From the NCBI RefSeq assembly GCF_006717145.1, contig NZ_VFQF01000002.1:1364001-1428000 (forward strand): a stretch of DNA of 64,000 bases, given 5' to 3'. Made by a program: the position numbers and the translations under genes. The stretch comes from Humibacillus xanthopallidus. GTDB lineage: Bacteria; Actinomycetota; Actinomycetes; Actinomycetales; Dermatophilaceae. A model generated the notes under the pieces. It was not told the origin of the DNA. It did not search any database and was given only the letters and a program-made list of their open reading frames with translations. Below, piece after piece: positions 63,839-64,000 of this stretch (within the stretch, counting starts at the first letter, position 1; every line of letters begins with the position of its first letter).

Positions 63839-64000
63839 CCTGGTTCATCCTCTTCGTCGGTGTCGTCGTCGTCTGCTTCATCGCGGCGCTCGTGCTCGGC
63901 CTCATCGGTGGGAGCTCGATCGGCGGCCTCGGCGGCGAGACCCGTAGCCTCACGCACGAGCCGTTGCCCGACGAGCCGATCGCCGACTCCGACTTCGACG
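63835..64000 (+). CDS. Small membrane protein, 5' part (DivIVA-type neighbour of LOG)
   Basis: Partial at the right edge, 55 codons visible. GTG 63835 overlaps the LOG stop codon (GTGA). The product starts with a membrane span (WFILFVGVVVVCFIAALVLGLIGG), then a Gly-rich stretch and the acidic EPLPDEPIADSDFD. Actinobacterial proteins with a DivIVA-type domain often follow LOG and begin like this, so that is my tentative call. Confidence 0.7.

Overview
The window is about 70 % GC, densely packed and has short intergenic gaps. The mycothiol gene mshB, the actinobacterial succinylase lysine genes dapC/dapD/dapE, a 7Fe ferredoxin, an LpqW-type lipoprotein, DUF4245 and many GTG or leaderless starts point to an actinobacterium. 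Gene content and base use suggest the order Micrococcales, perhaps near Intrasporangiaceae; that family-level guess is inference from general resemblance, not from a search. I saw no rRNA, tRNA, CRISPR, phage or insertion sequence.

Layout. (1) 1-14.2 kb: the 5' part of a sugar-binding lipoprotein gene, then a conserved core block (fructokinase, glpX, DUF4245, xseB, xseA, ispH, rmuC, thioesterase, phosphatase, ychF). As I recall it, the order glpX / DUF4245 / xseB-xseA / ispH / ychF matches M. tuberculosis around Rv1099c-Rv1112. Two paralogous membrane proteins that join a periplasmic-binding-like domain to a von Willebrand A domain flank its centre. (2) 14.3-50.7 kb: an accessory region. It holds a set of secreted or membrane proteins (lipoprotein, W-rich membrane protein, DUF1349, FN3 protein), Rieske and LysR genes, an alpha/beta hydrolase with an SDR, a DyP peroxidase paired with an unrecognised 474-aa protein, a GalT-like/DUF1294 pair, a PucR regulator divergent from a ferredoxin-reductase/fatty-acid-desaturase pair, a FadR regulator with a Cache-like partner divergent from a polyamine-type ABC importer, a methyltransferase divergent from an HxlR regulator, a DsbA-like protein, a complete Dpp/Opp-type peptide importer, two CNNM/CorC-like proteins, a Nudix hydrolase and an epimerase. 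(3) 50.7-64 kb: a second core block (typA, lpqW-like, mshB, GNAT, fdxA, dapC, gltA, SLT-like, dapD, dapE, LOG, start of a small membrane protein), resembling the order around Rv1165-Rv1209.

How the genes work together. dapC, dapD and dapE cover the succinylase branch from tetrahydrodipicolinate to LL-diaminopimelate. The oxidoreductase passes electrons to the desaturase for acyl desaturation. xseA and xseB form exonuclease VII. Each importer is encoded with its binding protein, permeases and ATPase(s).

The least explained signals are non-coding. The heptamer GTATGCC/GGCATAC is strongly over-represented (42 copies by hand count). A perfect 57-bp palindrome sits between two apparently leaderless promoters (dapD/dapE). 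There are three unrelated-looking intergenic repeat families, at 5.4, 36.8 and 59.7 kb. At least seven genes carry a TANNNT box 6-7 nt before the start codon. The best protein candidates for something undescribed are the DyP-partner operon and the twin PBP-VWA proteins.
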